Source: Mesorhizobium sp. (lineage in GTDB: Bacteria; Pseudomonadota; Alphaproteobacteria; Rhizobiales; Rhizobiaceae). From it: a stretch of DNA of 42,135 nucleotides. The notes beneath the pieces are model-generated. The model was not told where the DNA came from. It made no database searches and saw only the letters and a list, made by a program, of their open reading frames with translations. Numbering within the stretch: the stretch's first letter is position 1; each line of letters opens with the position of its first letter. Below are positions 37,892 to 42,135 of the stretch, one piece after another. The translations under genes and the position numbers were made by a program. The stretch lies in contig NZ_JANINM010000214.1 in the NCBI RefSeq assembly GCF_024509055.1, positions 1 through 42,135 of the forward strand, in the 5' to 3' direction.

Positions 37892-38875
37892 TCAGGCTCC
37901 CGTGCGGCTGTCGAGACGCAACAGCATGTAGCGTGCGATGGCAAGGATGATGAAGGTGATGATGAACAGGATCAGGCCCAGCGACACCAGCGAGGACGTA
38001 TAGAGGTCGCCGACCGCTTCAGTGAATTCGTTGGCGATGGTCGCCGAGATCGTCGTGGCAGGCGCGAACAGCGAGGCGCTGATGCGGTGCGCGTTGCCGA
38101 TGACGAAGGTGACGGCCATCGTCTCGCCAAGCGCACGGCCCAGGCCGAGCATGACGCCGCCCATGATGCCGACACGGGTATAGGGGATCACGACGCGCCG
38201 AGTAACCTCCCAGGTCGTGCAGCCGATGCCGTAAGCCGACTCCTTCAGCACCGCGGGCACGGTATCGAACACGTCCTTGGTGATCGAGGTGATGAACGGC
38301 AGCACCATGATGGCGAGGATCAGCGAGGAGGTGAGCAAGCCGATGCCGTAGGGCGGGCCGGCAAACAGGCTGTTGAGCCCGGGGATGCCCTTGAAAAGCC
38401 AGATGATGAAAGGCTGCACGGTCGTCTGCAGGAACGGCGCGAATACGAACAGGCCCCAGATGCCGTAGATGATCGATGGGATGCCGGCCAGCAGTTCCAC
38501 CGCCATGCCGATCGGACGCCTGAGCGGGCGCGGGCACAGCTCGGTCAGGAACACTGCGATGCCAATACCGATCGGCACTGCGATGACGATGGCGATCGCC
38601 GAGGTGATTATGGTGCCATAGATGGGCGCGAGAGCGCCGAACTTCTCGGTGACCGGGTTCCAGGCCTCCGAGGTCACGAAGGAGAAGCCGAAGGTCGACA
38701 GCGCCGGCCAGGAGCCGGCGATCAGCGAAATGGCGACACCGCCAAGCAGGACCAGAACCAGTATCGCGGCGGCCTTCGTCAGCGCGCGGAAGATCGCGTC
38801 GGTGAGAGCGAACCGCCTGACAGTGGCATCGCGCGAGCCGCGGGTGGCCGGCATGGCTTCCTGGACAGCACTCAT
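37892..38875 (-). CDS. pstC: Phosphate ABC transporter permease PstC
   Basis: A 327-residue inner-membrane protein with a cytoplasmic N-terminus (MSAVQEAMPATRGSRDATVR) and six or more helices. Motifs include FVTSEAWNPVTEKFGALAPI, VELLAGIPSIIYGIWGLFVF and the permease loop KESAYGIGCTTWEVTRRVVIPYTRVGIMGG. It pairs with PstA to form the channel. A 65-nt gap with a hairpin separates it from pstS. Confidence 0.95.
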   Translation of the reverse strand: MSAVQEAMPATRGSRDATVRRFALTDAIFRALTKAAAILVLVLLGGVAISLIAGSWPALSTFGFSFVTSEAWNPVTEKFGALAPIYGTIITSAIAIVIAVPIGIGIAVFLTELCPRPLRRPIGMAVELLAGIPSIIYGIWGLFVFAPFLQTTVQPFIIWLFKGIPGLNSLFAGPPYGIGLLTSSLILAIMVLPFITSITKDVFDTVPAVLKESAYGIGCTTWEVTRRVVIPYTRVGIMGGVMLGLGRALGETMAVTFVIGNAHRISASLFAPATTISATIANEFTEAVGDLYTSSLVSLGLILFIITFIILAIARYMLLRLDSRTGA

Positions 38876-38905
38876 GTCAAGTCCCTGCTCTTCGGCTCGA
38901 GGAGA

Positions 38906-38932
38906 AAGGAGCGCCGCGGTGCGGCGCTCCTT
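38906..38932 (-). other. Intercistronic stem-loop between pstS and pstC
   Basis: A perfect 12-bp stem AAGGAGCGCCGC (38906-38917) / complement (38921-38932) with a 3-nt loop, 8 nt after the pstS stop. It is followed on the minus strand by a mixed TCTCC stretch, so only partial termination or 3' protection of pstS mRNA is expected. Confidence 0.7.
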
Positions 38933-38940
38933 CGTTTGTC

Positions 38941-39996
38941 TTACTCGCCAGCGTAGACCGGCTTGCCGTCAGCCTGGATGTCGGCCTTCCAGGAAGCCTT
39001 GATCAGGTCGACGACGCTGTCCGGGATCGCGACGTAGTCGAGGCCCTTGGCCGTCTCTTTGCCGTCCTTGTAAGCCCAGGCGAAGAACTTGAGCGCCTCG
39101 CCGGTGGCCTTGGCGTCTTCCGGCTTCTTGTGGATCAGCACCCAGGTCGAAGCGGCGATCGGCCAGGTGGTGTCGCCGGGCTCGTCGGTGATGATGACGT
39201 TGAAGTTCTTCGAGCCTTTGAAGTCGGCGTTCGAAGCAGCAGCCGCGAAGCTGTCCAGCGACGGCTCGACGACCTTGCCGGCGGCATTCAGCATCTTGGA
39301 ATAGGAGAGCTTGTTCTGCTTGGCATAGGCGTATTCGACATAACCGATGCCACCGTCGGTCTGCTTGACGGTGTTGGCGACGCCTTCGCTGCCCTTGGCG
39401 CCGACGCCGGTCGGCCATTCCACGGCGGTGTCGGAACCGACCTTGGACTTCCAGTCGGGCGAGAGCTTCACGAGATAGTCGGTGAAGTTGAAGGTCGTGC
39501 CCGAGCCGTCCGAGCGATGCACGACGGCGATGGCGGTCGACGGAAGCTTCAGGCTCGGGTTGAGCGCCTTGATTGCAGCGTCGTCCCAGGTGGTGATGGC
39601 GCCGAGATAGATCTGGGCAATCGTCTTGCCATCGAGGACGAGTTCGCCAGGCTTCACGCCCTGGAGGTTGACGATCGGCACGATGCCGCCCATCACCATC
39701 GGGAACTGCACGAGGCCGTTCTTTTCGAGATCGGCGTCGGACATCGGCTTGTCGGTTGCGCCGAAGGTAACGGTCTTGGCGATGACCTGCTTGATGCCGC
39801 CGCCGGAGCCGATCGACTGATAGTTGAGGCCGATGCCGGTATCCTTCTTGTAGGTGTCGGCCCACTTGGCGAACACCGGATAGATGAAGGTCGAACCGGC
39901 GCCGGAAAGGTCAGCGGCCATGGCCGCGCTCAAGGTGACGGTGGATGCCGCAGCCATTGCAATCGCAACGACCGCCGAGCGGATGAAGTGTCTCAT
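38941..39996 (-). CDS. pstS: Phosphate-binding periplasmic protein PstS
   Basis: A 351-residue exported binding protein. The signal peptide is [20 protein letters not shown]..., ending at AMAADLSG. Mature landmarks: [20 protein letters not shown] (phosphate-contact loop), [46 protein letters not shown] and [26 protein letters not shown] precedes ATG 39996. First gene of pstSCAB-phoU-phoB, 78 nt downstream of a three-repeat Pho box. Confidence 0.96.
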   Translation of the reverse strand: MRHFIRSAVVAIAMAAASTVTLSAAMAADLSGAGSTFIYPVFAKWADTYKKDTGIGLNYQSIGSGGGIKQVIAKTVTFGATDKPMSDADLEKNGLVQFPMVMGGIVPIVNLQGVKPGELVLDGKTIAQIYLGAITTWDDAAIKALNPSLKLPSTAIAVVHRSDGSGTTFNFTDYLVKLSPDWKSKVGSDTAVEWPTGVGAKGSEGVANTVKQTDGGIGYVEYAYAKQNKLSYSKMLNAAGKVVEPSLDSFAAAASNADFKGSKNFNVIITDEPGDTTWPIAASTWVLIHKKPEDAKATGEALKFFAWAYKDGKETAKGLDYVAIPDSVVDLIKASWKADIQADGKPVYAGE

Positions 39997-40073
39997 GTGG
40001 CCTGCTCCTGTTCGGAAGATGGTCTCTCGGCACCCGTTCTACCGGCGCCCGGGGAGGGCAATAGCCTTCGATT

Positions 40074-40102
40074 ATTACAGTCGCATGACAGTTTCATGTC
40101 AG
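40074..40102 (-). promoter_or_regulatory. Pho box (PhoB binding site) for the pst operon
   Basis: On the minus strand three 7-mers at 11-bp intervals: CTGACAT (40102-40096), CTGTCAT (40091-40085) and CTGTAAT (40080-40074), each separated by 4 nt. The centre copy is the exact consensus. Two adjacent repeats bind one PhoB dimer; three suggest extended binding. Confidence 0.92.
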
Positions 40103-40214
40103 CCCGGTAACGCCTGAACGGAGATGTCCAGAGGGTCGCGCGGCCGCCTGTCCGGGCCAGCCCGAGTTTGTCGCGTGAATCAGCGACTTGTCTGACTTTT
40201 GGCGTAAAAATTAT

Positions 40215-40241
40215 CCCGGCGGCCAGCTTTTGGCCGCCGGG
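40215..40241 (-). terminator. Strong GC-rich stem-loop, probable terminator
   Basis: A perfect 10-bp stem CCCGGCGGCC (40215-40224) / complement (40232-40241) with a 7-nt loop. On the minus strand it is followed by ATAATTTTTA, a T-rich tail, so it may end transcripts coming from the hybrid kinase before the Pho box. On the plus strand it is followed by AAATAAAA and would not terminate. Confidence 0.6.
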
Positions 40242-40594
40242 AAATAAAATCCGGACGAGAGCGCGTTGCCTGAATGCCAGAGCGGATCATGGCCCAGCTC
40301 ATCGCCGAAAACAGGTCCGTTGGGGTAGAGTCGACGCTGTTTCTTGTTGGCGGCCGCCGCTCCCGCCCGTAACCGAAGGCGGAATCGATTTGCTTATTGT
40401 TCCGGCTCAATGATCACTTTGATATGGTGCGATCGCACCATATCCCGGCGCGATGCGCTCAAGTCGATGATGGCCATGGCGCGAAAATCCGCGCCGCCCG
40501 GCAACGGCTCTCAGGGCCATCCCGACCTTTGAACTAAACTATTGTTTTAACTAGCAATCCGGACACAGGCCGGCGCGTGCGTGTCCCGGGACCC
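40242..40594. other. Gene-free stretch
   Basis: No convincing coding sequence. Short frames on both strands lack ribosome sites and have Arg/Ser-rich shadow composition. The only clear structure is the 24-bp palindrome at 40421-40444. A/T content rises around 40380-40420 and 40530-40560, as expected of regulatory DNA. Confidence 0.6.
40421..40444. promoter_or_regulatory. Perfect 24-bp palindrome, candidate operator
   Basis: Half-site GATATGGTGCGA followed without spacer by its exact complement. The symmetry, length and A/T-rich left flank fit a dimeric repressor site. There is no T tract, so it is not a standard terminator. I cannot name the regulator; no regulator gene adjoins it in the window. 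Confidence 0.55.

Positions 40595-42135
<1,541 letters not shown>

Noticed and set aside
36998..38956. A 652-codon plus-strand open frame opposite pstA and pstC
   Set aside because: Extreme Asp/Arg/His/Gln content and exact antisense position to pst genes mark it as a shadow.
40180..40410. A 76-codon minus-strand frame in the gap upstream of pstS
   Set aside because: It contains the 10-bp hairpin in its coding part, lacks a ribosome site and has Arg/Ser-rich shadow composition.

Overview
The window is high-GC, densely packed chromosomal DNA from an alphaproteobacterium of the Rhizobiales, most likely Mesorhizobium or a close relative. This is inferred from: the PhyR-NepR-EcfG general stress response core with GGAAC-N16/17-CGTT promoters; HWE-type histidine kinases; a pst-phoU-phoB operon of rhizobial layout; a RIME-like intergenic palindrome; and the CTAGAGC/GCTCTAG-bounded intergenic repeats common in this group. 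No rRNA, tRNA, CRISPR array, prophage or insertion sequence was seen. Both ends are cut inside genes.

Region 1 (1-11814) looks like one catabolic/uptake locus. A polyamine-type ABC permease and ATPase (+ strand) converge on a minus-strand set of two tandem paralogous binding proteins and a flavin amine oxidase. Next come a BetI-like TetR regulator and a SAM methyltransferase. A divergent operon follows, with two overlapping PYROXD2-like FAD oxidoreductases, a GcvT/DmdA-type folate aminomethyltransferase and an 87-residue orphan. The combination suggests uptake and oxidative/THF-dependent demethylation of a methylated amine of unknown identity.

Region 2 (11821-16788) holds an M19 dipeptidase, a RIME-like repeat, a coupled trio (MhqO-like VOC dioxygenase, MhqD-like hydrolase, small GNAT protein) and a divergent sulfatase/phosphonate monoester hydrolase.

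Region 3 (16818-29744) is a general stress response island. At its core nepR-ecfG and phyR diverge from back-to-back EcfG promoters. Around them are eight exact EcfG-type promoters and one near match, driving envelope or stress genes: a triple PRC-barrel protein, a lipid kinase, DUF883 plus holin-like membrane proteins, a Crp/Fnr regulator, a DUF1328 peptide and an unknown exported protein. Three HWE kinases (GAF-PAS, PAS and CHASE inputs) and a FAT GUY-like single-domain regulator complete a likely phosphorelay feeding PhyR.

Region 4 (29816-34799) is a D-xylose ABC transporter operon (xylF-xylH-xylG) with a divergent ROK repressor and two ROK-style operators 84 bp apart. Region 5 (34802-40102) is pstS-pstC-pstA-pstB-phoU-phoB behind a three-repeat Pho box. 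Region 6 (40103-42135) is a gene-poor gap with a perfect 24-bp palindrome and a strong hairpin, then the C-terminal part of a hybrid histidine kinase with two receivers. Stem-loops follow the binding-protein gene in all three ABC operons (pot-like, xyl, pst), a usual way to make more binding protein than membrane components.
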